Assembly (NCBI RefSeq): GCF_033898525.1
Contig: NZ_JAXAFJ010000001.1
Coordinates: 186,001 to 250,000, forward strand
Length of the DNA stretch: 64,000 nucleotides
Reading direction: 5' to 3'
From: Flaviflagellibacter rhizophilus
GTDB taxonomy: Bacteria > Pseudomonadota > Alphaproteobacteria > Rhizobiales > Methylopilaceae
Shown here: positions 15,701-23,025 of the stretch, piece by piece
How positions within the stretch are numbered: the stretch's first letter is position 1
How the letters are laid out: each line of letters begins with the position of its first letter
Translations under genes and position numbers: made by a program
The notes under the pieces: generated by a model
Told to the model about the DNA's origin: nothing
Database searches by the model: none
Seen by the model: only the letters and a program-made list of their open reading frames with translations

Positions 15701-17479
15701 ATGAGCATCGAAGCACACCCTGGAGATGGCACGGCGGGGGCAACACCCCAGGCGGCCCGGAGGCGGACGCAGGGACCGCTGATGCGGCTGCTCGACCGCT
15801 ACGGATTTTCGAGCCTGACACGACGCATCGTCGTGCTCAATCTTGCCGGCCTCGTCGCTCTTCTGTTCGGCATTCTCTACCTCAACCAGTTCCGGGCGGG
15901 CCTCATCGATGCCCGCGTCCAGAGCCTGCTTATCCAGGGCGAGATCATCGCCGGAGCGGTTGCGGCCTCCGCGACGGCAGACACCAATCAGGTGTGGGTC
16001 GATCCCGACAAGCTGATGAACATCTCGCCCGGAGAGATGACCCGCTCGCGTGGCGAGAACCTCGAAAGCCTCGAATTCCCGATCAATCCCGAGCGCGTGG
16101 CGCCGGTGCTGCGCCGGCTGGTCTCCCCCACCCGGACGCGGGCTCGCATCTATGACAGCGACGGGCAGTTGCTGCTCGATTCGCAGAGCCTCTACAGTCG
16201 CGGGGACATCCTGCGCTTCGACCTGCCCTCCCCGCAGCTGGAAGGCGAGAAGCGCCTGCTCGACCGCACCGTGGAGACCGTCAAGAACTGGCTCTTCCGG
16301 CAGGATCTCCCGACCTATGAGGAACTCGTCGGCGGCAGGGGATATCCCGAGGTCGTGCGCGCATTGCAGGGCTCGCCGGCCACGGAAGCCCGCGTGAACA
16401 AGCGCGGCGAAATGGTCGTCTCGGTCGCCGTGCCAATCCAGCGGTTCCGCGCCATCGCCGGCGTGCTGCTGCTGTCCACGCAGGGCGGCGACATCGACAA
16501 CATCGTCACCGCCGAACGCATCGGCATCTTCCGTGTCTTCCTCGTCGCGGCGCTTGTGATGGTGGTGCTCTCGGTTCTTCTTGCCAGCACCATCGCCGGC
16601 CCGATGCGCCGCCTCGCCAACGCTGCGGAACGCGTGCGCCAGCGCGTTGACCGGCGAGCCGACCTCCCGGATTTTTCGGACCGCACCGATGAAATTGGAC
16701 ATCTGTCTGCGGCCTTCCGGGACATGACGGACGCGCTCTACAGCCGCCTTGAGGCGATCGAACGTTTCGCCGCCGACGTCGCACACGAGTTAAAAAACCC
16801 ACTAACCTCGTTGCGCTCGGCCGTCGAGACGCTGCCGCTTGCCAAGAACGATCACTCGCGCGCCCGGCTGCTGGAGGTGATCCAGCACGATGTCCGGCGG
16901 CTCGATCGCCTGATCTCCGACATCTCGGATGCGTCGCGCCTCGACGCCGAACTGCAGCGCAACGACCGCGAGATCGTGGACCCTGCGCAAGTGCTCGAGG
17001 CTGTGGTCGAGATCCAGAACGAAGTGCGCCGGGATGGCGACGTCGTCATTCGGCTCGAAGTGCCAAGGGATCGCAAGGCACGCGACCGCCTGCTCGTGTC
17101 CGGCCATGATTCGCGGCTCGGCCAGGTCATCACCAACCTCATCGACAATGCCCGCTCCTTCTCACCGCCGAGAGGCGAGGTGCGGGTTTCCTGTCGGAGG
17201 GTGAAGAACGAGATCGAGATCGTCGTCGAGGACGATGGCCCGGGCATCAGGCCCGACGCGCTCGAGCGGATCTTCGAGCGCTTCTACACGGACCGCCCGG
17301 AACAGGGCTTCGGCCAGAATTCCGGTCTCGGGCTCTCGATCTCCAAGCAGATCGTAGAAGCGCACGGAGGCCGCCTCTGGGCCGAAAACCGGGTGCATCC
17401 GGCCGAACACGATGAGTTTGACGATCCCCTTCGCCTGGGTGCCCGCTTCATCCTGCGCCTGCCGGCGGCCTCCAAATGA
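15701..17479 (+). CDS. chvG: ChvG/ExoS-type sensor histidine kinase
   Basis: The 592-residue membrane kinase has two transmembrane helices around a periplasmic sensor (ChvG-specific sensor domains, residues about 60-280), a HAMP region (STIAGPMRRLANAAERVRQ), a DHp helix FAADVAHELKNPLTSLRSA (H362) and an ATPase domain with NLIDNARSFSPPRGE, EDDGPGI and NSGLGLSISKQI. It phosphorylates ChvI encoded just upstream. In known relatives a periplasmic protein, ExoR, restrains the kinase; no exoR is in this window. Its last codons overlap the start of hprK (ATGA at 17476), tying the two together. Confidence 0.95.
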   Translation: MSIEAHPGDGTAGATPQAARRRTQGPLMRLLDRYGFSSLTRRIVVLNLAGLVALLFGILYLNQFRAGLIDARVQSLLIQGEIIAGAVAASATADTNQVWVDPDKLMNISPGEMTRSRGENLESLEFPINPERVAPVLRRLVSPTRTRARIYDSDGQLLLDSQSLYSRGDILRFDLPSPQLEGEKRLLDRTVETVKNWLFRQDLPTYEELVGGRGYPEVVRALQGSPATEARVNKRGEMVVSVAVPIQRFRAIAGVLLLSTQGGDIDNIVTAERIGIFRVFLVAALVMVVLSVLLASTIAGPMRRLANAAERVRQRVDRRADLPDFSDRTDEIGHLSAAFRDMTDALYSRLEAIERFAADVAHELKNPLTSLRSAVETLPLAKNDHSRARLLEVIQHDVRRLDRLISDISDASRLDAELQRNDREIVDPAQVLEAVVEIQNEVRRDGDVVIRLEVPRDRKARDRLLVSGHDSRLGQVITNLIDNARSFSPPRGEVRVSCRRVKNEIEIVVEDDGPGIRPDALERIFERFYTDRPEQGFGQNSGLGLSISKQIVEAHGGRLWAENRVHPAEHDEFDDPLRLGARFILRLPAASK

Positions 17480-17979
17480 GCGACACAAGCGTCCACGCAT
17501 CCTTTGTATCGGTTGGTGGGATAGGCGTTCTGATTCGCGGCGCGTCAGGTGCCGGCAAGTCGCGCCTCGCGCACATCTTACTGCTGCGCGGGCCGCTCCA
17601 CGGCTACAGGGCAGCCTTGGTGGCCGACGACCGCACCTTCATCGAAAGACGAGAAGGTGAACTGTTCGGACGAGCTCCTCCAGAGCTTGCGGGCCTGCTG
17701 GAGATTCGGGGCCTTGGTATCGCCCGGGTGCAACACACGCCTGAGGAAAAGATCGGCCTGATCGTCGACCTGGTCCCCGTCTCGGAGGTGCCGCGTCTGC
17801 CTGCAGCATCGGACCGAAGCGAAAGCCTGTGGGGCGTCACAGTGCCGCGTTTGCGAACACATTTCGTAGAAACTGCTTTCGAGGCTATACTGACCATTCT
17901 CAAGCACGACCATTTCGTGCTTCACGGATATGAACCCCTTGCGCCGCGGGAACATAATGGAAAGACTGGCCTCTCTTGA
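17476..17979 (+). CDS. hprK: HPr kinase/phosphorylase, short alphaproteobacterial form
   Basis: This 167-residue protein is the catalytic half of HPr kinase, without the N-terminal domain found in Firmicutes. The Walker A motif GASGAGKS is at residues 22-29, and LEIRGLGIARV matches the HprK-specific signature. It phosphorylates and dephosphorylates a serine on HPr, here probably S64 of the HPr encoded two genes downstream. It overlaps chvG by four bases and is followed by the EIIA gene after about 46 bases. The linkage of a two-component pair to HprK/EIIA/HPr is conserved in this group, so it reads nutrient or phosphotransferase state next to envelope signals. Confidence 0.92.
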   Translation: MSDTSVHASFVSVGGIGVLIRGASGAGKSRLAHILLLRGPLHGYRAALVADDRTFIERREGELFGRAPPELAGLLEIRGLGIARVQHTPEEKIGLIVDLVPVSEVPRLPAASDRSESLWGVTVPRLRTHFVETAFEAILTILKHDHFVLHGYEPLAPREHNGKTGLS

Positions 17980-18025
17980 AGCCGGACCGGGCGTACCGAC
18001 ATATGGGGCACGCCCCGAGGAACAG

Positions 18026-18427
18026 ATGATCGGCATCGTCCTGGTAACCCATGGGCGGCTCGCCTGCGAATTTCGTGCAGCGCTCGAGCACGTCGTGGGC
18101 CCACAGTCCCAGATTGAGACCGTCGTGATTGGTCCTGAAGACGATATGGAAAATCGTCGACAGGATATCATGGACGCCTGCGCTCGCGTCGAAACGGGCG
18201 GGGGCGTCGTCGTGTGCACCGACATGTTCGGCGGCACGCCCTCCAATCTTGCGATCTCGTGCATGAACGGCCGCAAGATCGAGGTCGTCGCCGGCATCAA
18301 TCTTCCCATGCTGGTGAAGCTTGTTTCGGTGCGCGACGAACTGGTCCTTTCGGAGGCCGTGGCCCAGGCCCAGGATGCCGGGCGCAAATACATCTCGGTC
18401 GCGAGCCGCGTGCTCGCCGGCAAATGA
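18026..18427 (+). CDS. PTS EIIA component, mannose family
   Basis: The 133-residue protein starts MIGIVLVTHGRLACEF, with the phosphorylatable histidine at residue 9, and has CTDMFGGTPSNLAIS, both hallmarks of EIIA(Man). No EIIB, EIIC or EIID gene is present, so it is a regulatory PTS protein, not part of a sugar transporter. The ATG at 18026 has GAGG five bases upstream and gives the standard family start; upstream in-frame ATGs at 17930 and 17957 would overlap hprK and add an unrelated tail. Its stop overlaps the HPr start (ATGA). Confidence 0.9.
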   Translation: MIGIVLVTHGRLACEFRAALEHVVGPQSQIETVVIGPEDDMENRRQDIMDACARVETGGGVVVCTDMFGGTPSNLAISCMNGRKIEVVAGINLPMLVKLVSVRDELVLSEAVAQAQDAGRKYISVASRVLAGK

Positions 18428-18747
18428 ACCCTTCGGGATCCTCGGGCCGGCCCGCTGCATTCCAGACGCCCGACGGCGTCCTCAGCCGCGACTTCAGCAT
18501 CATCAACAAAAGGGGCCTGCACGCCCGAGCATCGGCGAAGTTCGTCCAATGCGTGGAACTGTACGAGGCCGAAACCACGGTCAGCCGCAATGGCGAGACC
18601 GTCGGTGGAACCTCGATCATGGGCCTCATGATGCTGGCTGCCGGCATCGGCAGCACCATCACCGTAACCGCCAAAGGGGTGGAGGCGCGCGAGTGCCTTG
18701 ATGCGCTGCAGGCGCTGCTCGCCGACAAATTCGGCGAAGACGAGTAG
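18424..18747 (+). CDS. ptsH: HPr phosphocarrier protein
   Basis: HPr accepts phosphate from enzyme I and passes it to EIIA. The 107-residue protein has an N-terminal extension of about 20 residues, then IINKRGLHARASAKFV (phosphorylated H33) and TSIMGLMMLAAGIGS, whose serine (S64) is the expected HprK target. It ends the chvI-chvG-hprK-EIIA-HPr run with four-base overlap to EIIA. Enzyme I is not in the window. The presence of both phosphorylation sites and of HprK supports a regulatory relay. Confidence 0.93.
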   Translation: MNPSGSSGRPAAFQTPDGVLSRDFSIINKRGLHARASAKFVQCVELYEAETTVSRNGETVGGTSIMGLMMLAAGIGSTITVTAKGVEARECLDALQALLADKFGEDE

Positions 18748-18821
18748 TTCTTCGGGTTTCGGCAGCCGCAGGGGATTCCTACTATAGGAAAGCTCCCAAT
18801 CCCTCGCCTGCCCGGAGACCG

Positions 18822-20690
18822 ATGCCTCATCACACGCCGCTGATCGCCACCATCGTCGCCGGCCTGGGCATCGCCTTTGTTCTGGGTGCCATCGCGCACC
18901 GCCTGCGCCTGCCGCCGCTCGCGGGCTATCTGCTGGCCGGCGTCTTCATCGGCCCTTTCACGCCCGGCTTCGTGGCCGATCAGGGCCTCGCCAACGAATT
19001 GGCCGAGATCGGCGTCATCCTGCTGATGTTCGGCGTGGGCCTGCACTTCTCCCTCAAGGACCTGCTCGCGGTGCGGGCCATCGCCATTCCCGGAGCCATC
19101 GCGCAGATCGCTCTGGCCACAACGCTCGGCGTGGGGCTCGCCTACGCCCTTGGCTGGGGTCTTGGCGGCGGCCTTGTCTTCGGCCTCGCGCTTTCGGTCG
19201 CCTCCACTGTGGTCCTGCTGAGGGCCCTTCAGGAGCGCCGGCTCGTGGAGACCGAGCGCGGGCGCATTGCGGTGGGCTGGCTCATCGTCGAAGACCTCGC
19301 GATGGTGCTCGCCCTCGTCCTCCTGCCGGCCTTGTCGGGGATGCTCGGCGGCAAGGCGGTCGATGCGGGAGCCGGGGGGCTCGCGGGTTTCTTCGGACCG
19401 CTGAACCTGTGGCAATCGCTTCTCCTCACCGGCGCTAAGCTGCTGGCCTTCGTGGCGCTGATGATCGTGGTCGGCCGCCGCGTCGTGCCCTGGGTGCTGC
19501 ACTACATCGCGCACACCGGCTCGCGTGAACTGTTCCGGCTGGGCGTGCTGGCCATCGCGCTCGGCATCGCCTTCGGCTCCGCGCAATTGTTCGGGGTGTC
19601 CTTTGCGCTGGGGGCGTTCTTCGCCGGCATGATCCTCGCCGAGTCCCAGCTCAGCCATCAGGCCGCGCAGGAGACGCTGCCGCTGCGCGATGCGTTCGCA
19701 GTGCTGTTCTTCGTGTCCGCCGGCATGCTGTTCGACCCGACCATCGTGATCTCCCATCCCGTCACGGTGCTGGCGACGGTGCTGATCATCGTGGTCGGCA
19801 AGACGCTCGCGGCCTATGGCATCGTGCGGCTGTTCGGGCATTCGCAACTGACGGCGGCCACTATCGCGGCCAGCCTCGCGCAGATCGGCGAGTTCTCGTT
19901 CATCCTGGCCGCGCTCGGCACCGGCTTTGGCCTGCTGCCGGACGAGGGGCGCGATCTCATTCTTGCCGGCGCCATCGTCTCCATCCTGCTCAACCCCGTC
20001 TTCTTCATCGTGCTGGACCGCTGGTCCGCCAAGGTGAAGGCCGCCGAGAAGGAGGCCGGGGTGGAGGAGCCGGCGCAGGACGCCACCGCCAAGCCGGACG
20101 AGGAAACCACCGAACTGCCGAGCTTCGACCTCTCCGGACATGCGGTGCTGATCGGCTTCGGGCGCGTCGGAAGCCTGATCGGCGAGGCGCTGATCGCGCG
20201 CGGCATCCCCCTGCTCGTAGTCGAGGAGAACGGCGACCGGGTCGAGGCACTGAGGGAACGCGGCGTGCCGGCCATCCTCGGCAACGCCGCCGAACGCGGC
20301 ATGCTGGAAGCCACAGACCTCGCCCGCGCCACCTGGTTCATCAGCGCCGTGCCCAACGCATTCGAGGCCGGCGCCCTCATTGAGCGCGCCCGCGCCGCCA
20401 ATGCCGGGCTCGACATCGTGGCCCGCGCCCACAACGACGCTGAGATCGCTTATCTGGAACAGCGCGGCGCGACCCATGTCATCATGGGAGAGCGGGAGAT
20501 CGCCAGTGCGATGACGGCGCATGTGCTGGGCGGCGTGGATCGGGATAGCTCCATGCCCGCGCAGGACGGGCCGGATGGCTCGGGGCCGGTTACGGACAGC
20601 GTGAAGGCGGCGATCGGCGAGGTGCCGGGCGACACAGGGGCGACGTCGGTGGACGTCGACGTTCCGCAGGCGGCGCGCGTGCCTGCCTAG
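18822..20690 (+). CDS. Kef/YbaL-type monovalent cation:proton antiporter (CPA2)
   Basis: The 622-residue membrane protein has twelve or so helices of the sodium/hydrogen exchanger fold (LPPLAGYLLAGVFIGPFTPG, LMFGVGLHFSLKDLL, FALGAFFAGMILAES) and a C-terminal cytoplasmic TrkA-N domain (HAVLIGFGRVGSLIGEAL, a Rossmann GxGxxG) near residue 440. It most resembles YbaL and KefB/C, which release K+ in exchange for protons. The C-terminal 50 residues after the nucleotide-binding domain are low complexity and acidic. It lies 75 bases after HPr on the same strand, possibly with its own promoter. Confidence 0.9.
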   Translation: MPHHTPLIATIVAGLGIAFVLGAIAHRLRLPPLAGYLLAGVFIGPFTPGFVADQGLANELAEIGVILLMFGVGLHFSLKDLLAVRAIAIPGAIAQIALATTLGVGLAYALGWGLGGGLVFGLALSVASTVVLLRALQERRLVETERGRIAVGWLIVEDLAMVLALVLLPALSGMLGGKAVDAGAGGLAGFFGPLNLWQSLLLTGAKLLAFVALMIVVGRRVVPWVLHYIAHTGSRELFRLGVLAIALGIAFGSAQLFGVSFALGAFFAGMILAESQLSHQAAQETLPLRDAFAVLFFVSAGMLFDPTIVISHPVTVLATVLIIVVGKTLAAYGIVRLFGHSQLTAATIAASLAQIGEFSFILAALGTGFGLLPDEGRDLILAGAIVSILLNPVFFIVLDRWSAKVKAAEKEAGVEEPAQDATAKPDEETTELPSFDLSGHAVLIGFGRVGSLIGEALIARGIPLLVVEENGDRVEALRERGVPAILGNAAERGMLEATDLARATWFISAVPNAFEAGALIERARAANAGLDIVARAHNDAEIAYLEQRGATHVIMGEREIASAMTAHVLGGVDRDSSMPAQDGPDGSGPVTDSVKAAIGEVPGDTGATSVDVDVPQAARVPA

Positions 20691-20725
20691 CGGCGCTCGG
20701 GTCGATCTGTCCGCGGCTTCGGGGC

Positions 20726-20820
20726 GTATGGGTCCCGGCCTTCGCCGGGGCGCGCTGCGAATGGGGTGGTTCGGGCCCGGCCGCACATTCCGGCGTCCCG
20801 GCGAAGGCCGCGCCCCATAC
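20726..20820. repeat. Imperfect extragenic inverted repeat
   Basis: GTATGGGTCCCGGCCTTCGC followed by CGGGG (20726-20750) recurs inverted at 20797-20820 with three mismatches. It lies in the gap between the antiporter gene and the next small gene and looks like a dispersed palindromic repeat. No coding sequence is in it. Confidence 0.6.
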
Positions 20821-20915
20821 CCGTGGCCGGACGGATGGGGTACAGCGGGAGACGACCAACCTTTCACACCGGACGCGCGCAGGCGCGGCCGCTCGCAGGA
20901 ATTCAGGAACCCGCC

Positions 20916-21050
20916 ATGTCCCGCTCCGTCCTCATCGCCGTCATCATCGTCCTCGTCGCCGTCGTCGGTGTCTTCGCCTACCAGGCCTATGAGCGCGACC
21001 AGAACACGCTGAACATCAGCATCGGCGAAAAGGGCATCAAGGTGGATTGA
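20916..21050 (+). CDS. Small single-pass membrane protein, hypothetical
   Basis: A frame of 44 codons begins MSRSVLIAVIIVLVAVVGVF, one clear membrane helix, and ends with a short polar tail ERDQNTLNISIGEKGIKVD. An AGGAA lies nine bases before the ATG at 20916. Small proteins of this layout with a SIGEKGIKVD-like tail occur in alphaproteobacteria, but I know of no function. It sits between two extragenic repeats. Confidence 0.65.
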   Translation: MSRSVLIAVIIVLVAVVGVFAYQAYERDQNTLNISIGEKGIKVD

Positions 21051-21061
21051 GGAGTACCATC

Positions 21062-21144
21062 GTAGGGTGGGCAAAGCGAAGCGTGCCCACTAGCTTCATC
21101 TTGGCATTGTGGGCACGGCGCTTCGCGCCTTTACCCACCCTGCG
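21062..21144. repeat. REP pair 1 (BIME-like), upstream flank of RAYT
   Basis: Two REP units face each other: GTAGGGTGGGCAAAGCGAAG plus CGTGCCCAC at 21062-21090, and GTGGGCACGGCGCTTCGCGC plus CTTTACCCACCCTGCG at 21109-21144. Each unit can itself fold on GTGGGCA/TGCCCAC, and the two are inverted copies. The pair ends twelve bases before the transposase start. Confidence 0.88.
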
Positions 21145-21155
21145 AGTGCTCAGAT

Positions 21156-21686
21156 ATGTCGACCTATCGCCGCGTATTCCTGCCGGGTGGGACGTTCTTC
21201 TTCACAGTCACCCTCGCGGACCGCCGGGCTGACACGCTTGTGCGCCACGTCGATGTGCTTCGGAGGGCCTACAGGACGGTGCAGGAGCGGCTGCCGTTCG
21301 AAACCATCGCGATCTGCGTTCTGCCGGACCATCTCCACGCGCTGTGGCGACTGCCGAACGGTGACGGCGAATACCCGCGGCGCTGGAGCCTCATCAAGGC
21401 CGGGTTCTCACGTAGCCTTCCTGCCGCGCCGTCAAGATCCGCCCCCAAGGTGGAGCGTCGCGAGAAGGGCATCTGGCAGAGGCGCTACTGGGAACACACG
21501 GTCAGGAGCGATGCCGACCTCGATCGACACATCGACTACGTGCATTTCAATCCGGTGCGCCATGGGCTTGTGCCGCGCGTGGCCGACTGGCCGCACAGCA
21601 GCTTCCACCGTTACGTCTCGCGTGGCCATCTCCCGCCGGATTGGGGAGGCGATATGCGCGACATGCCCGGCACCTACGGAGAGTGA
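21156..21686 (+). CDS. REP-associated tyrosine transposase (RAYT, TnpA_REP)
   Basis: The 176-residue protein is a Y1 HUH-superfamily endonuclease related to IS200/IS605 TnpA. It has the metal-binding HUH motif in ICVLPDHLHALW (H59 and H61) and the catalytic tyrosine in HIDYVHFNPVRHGLV (Y128), with RRYWEHTVRSDADLDRH just before it. Members of this family act on REP sequences flanking them and are thought to spread REPs; they are domesticated and do not usually move as insertion sequences. Inverted REP pairs lie on both sides (21062-21144 and 21699-21792), with a third pair downstream. The frame and catalytic residues are intact, so it is likely active. Confidence 0.93.
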   Translation: MSTYRRVFLPGGTFFFTVTLADRRADTLVRHVDVLRRAYRTVQERLPFETIAICVLPDHLHALWRLPNGDGEYPRRWSLIKAGFSRSLPAAPSRSAPKVERREKGIWQRRYWEHTVRSDADLDRHIDYVHFNPVRHGLVPRVADWPHSSFHRYVSRGHLPPDWGGDMRDMPGTYGE

Positions 21687-21698
21687 CGGCGTAAGGCC

Positions 21699-21792
21699 GT
21701 CGGGTGGGCAAAGCGCAGCGTGCCCACCACCACGGGTGGCGCGGGGCCGGAAGGCGTGGGCACGGCGCTACGCGCCTTTGCCCACCCTACGC
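21699..21792. repeat. REP pair 2 (BIME-like), downstream flank of RAYT
   Basis: Units GTCGGGTGGGCAAAGCGCAG plus CGTGCCCACC (21699-21728) and GTGGGCACGGCGCTACGCGC plus CTTTGCCCACCCTACGC (21756-21792) repeat the design of pair 1 with small changes. It starts thirteen bases after the transposase stop. Confidence 0.88.
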
Positions 21793-21827
21793 TTGCTGGA
21801 TAAGAGAGCACCACGAGGGAGAGATTG

Positions 21828-22235
21828 ATGAGCGATCACGCAAACCTCCAGCAACAGTGCGACTGGCTTCGGATGTATCGTCGTCTCAAGCGTATACTGA
21901 GGGTGTTTGGACCCGACGACTGGGATCTCGGGAGGTACTGGGTCTTTGATGAAAATTGGGGCTCAAATCAACACGTCGTCACTATCATGGATCTCGCATT
22001 GCTCTCTCCTGAGGTGATCACTTCTTTAAGAAGGACACTCACCGACTTCGATAATTGGGAAGTCGTAATCACCTTGGATGCTCTAGGCGGAGAGTCATGG
22101 CCAAAGATGGGCCTGTACCTGCGCCAGCACGAAATCATCGATGGACTGCATAGATCCTACTTTCCAGAAATTTTCGTTATTTATATTATGAGGATGCACG
22201 GCCTGGCACCGCTGACGACTAGGCTGCGCCGGTAG
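21828..22235 (+). CDS. Hypothetical protein, possible orphan immunity protein
   Basis: The 135-residue soluble protein has no family I can name with certainty. It is rich in tryptophan and acidic residues (VFGPDDWDLGRYWVFDENW, DNWEVVITLDALGGESWPKM, HEIIDGLHRSYFPEIF), a look shared with cytoplasmic immunity proteins of polymorphic toxins. The ATG at 21828 has AGGGAGAG upstream. Base composition is close to 50 percent G+C, well below the rest of the window, and codons such as AAA, TTA and ATA appear, which suggests transfer. It is framed by REP pairs 2 and 3. No toxin gene is intact beside it. Confidence 0.65.
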   Translation: MSDHANLQQQCDWLRMYRRLKRILRVFGPDDWDLGRYWVFDENWGSNQHVVTIMDLALLSPEVITSLRRTLTDFDNWEVVITLDALGGESWPKMGLYLRQHEIIDGLHRSYFPEIFVIYIMRMHGLAPLTTRLRR

Positions 22236-22246
22236 ATGCAGGAGAT

Positions 22247-22339
22247 GTAGGGTGGGCAAAGCGCAGCGTGCCCACCATTAATCATCGACATGGCGGTAAG
22301 GCGTGGGCACGGCGCGTCGCGCCTTTGCCCACCCTACGC
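22247..22339. repeat. REP pair 3 (BIME-like)
   Basis: Units GTAGGGTGGGCAAAGCGCAG plus CGTGCCCACC (22247-22276) and GTGGGCACGGCGCGTCGCGC plus CTTTGCCCACCCTACGC (22303-22339) form a third inverted pair, eleven bases after the preceding gene. Sequence downstream of it continues the lower-G+C islet. Confidence 0.88.
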
Positions 22340-22526
22340 AACAGGCTGGATTGAAGCTCTTGCTGAGAGATCCGCGCATCCGGATCACGGTCACGGCAGG
22401 TCATTGGCTCAAGATATCGATTATGGCGACATGTCCCCTCGAGACTGGCTGAAAGACAAAGATTGGGCAACAAGACGTAAGGTTGGTCTGAGTATTCTAA
22501 TTGATCACGGAGTTCTCTTGCCATGA
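22290..22526 (+). pseudogene. Truncated frame, C-terminal remnant upstream of DUF2019 gene
   Basis: The open frame starts inside REP pair 3, so its first 17 or so residues are translated repeat. From about 22349 the frame looks like protein (IEALAERSAHPDHGHG, then DIDYGDMSPRDWLKDKDWAT and GLSILIDHGVLLP) and its TGA overlaps the ATG of the DUF2019 gene by the ATGA arrangement. I see no ribosome binding site for a short product. The simplest reading is the 3' end of a longer gene, perhaps a toxin whose immunity gene follows, cut off where the REP lies. A 31-residue protein from an ATG at 22428 is an alternative. Confidence 0.4.
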
Positions 22527-22897
22527 GCAGCCGAATGAATTTGCCTAGTATGACGACGCCAGATCTGGTGGATCAGTTCGAAGCCTACTCCTTGGAACAG
22601 GATCAGGCTTGGCTCTACGACGAGCAAAGAAAGATCAATCGCATATTCGATGTACTAAGAACGATATCAGATGAACTGAAGAGCCGCCCAGGAGATGAAA
22701 GACGTGCTCTGGCGCAGCTTTATGACCATCCCAACATGCAGGTTCGGTTGAATGCTGTTAAGTCTTCGCTGGCCGTTGAGCCGGTCGAAGGACGGCGTCA
22801 ACTTCAGCTCATTGCTGAATCGGGTGACTATCCGGCGGCAGGCGAAGCAGGAATGTCGATCAGGAACCTCGAAGAAGGAATTTTTGTACCGAAGTGA
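22523..22897 (+). CDS. DUF2019 family protein
   Basis: The 124-residue protein matches the DUF2019 pattern as I know it: LVDQFEAYSLEQDQAW, NRIFDVLRTISDELKSRPGD, LYDHPNMQVRLNAVKSSLAV and a C-terminal AGMSIRNLEEGIFVPK. The family is helical and HEAT-like, with no established activity; members often sit beside variable small genes, which is compatible with an immunity role but does not prove it. Its start overlaps the stop of the preceding remnant. G+C is again lower than in the flanking genes. The conserved ahcY gene follows after 128 bases. Confidence 0.8.
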   Translation: MSSRMNLPSMTTPDLVDQFEAYSLEQDQAWLYDEQRKINRIFDVLRTISDELKSRPGDERRALAQLYDHPNMQVRLNAVKSSLAVEPVEGRRQLQLIAESGDYPAAGEAGMSIRNLEEGIFVPK

Positions 22898-22946
22898 GAA
22901 GCGACTAGCGCTCTACCGAACCGCCTCACTAAGCGTCCCGCCCCAC

Positions 22947-22962
22947 ATAAAGACATCTTTAT
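22947..22962 (+). promoter_or_regulatory. Perfect palindrome upstream of ahcY, SahR-type operator candidate
   Basis: ATAAAGA-CA-TCTTTAT is a perfect 16-base palindrome 64 bases before the ahcY start. ArsR-family SahR regulators of S-adenosylhomocysteine recycling in proteobacteria recognise A+T-rich palindromes of this general form. The match to SahR is from memory of the motif type and not checked against a matrix. Confidence 0.55.
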
Positions 22963-23025
22963 ACCAACATTGCCCGGCATTCCTGCGCGTGCTACACAGC
23001 CCGCCAAATCCGCAGGAGAGCCCGC

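Noticed and set aside
18297..21074. Open frame of 925 codons on the minus strand
   Set aside because: It is antisense to EIIA, HPr and the antiporter gene and has a biased, low-complexity composition typical of the reverse frame of high-G+C genes.
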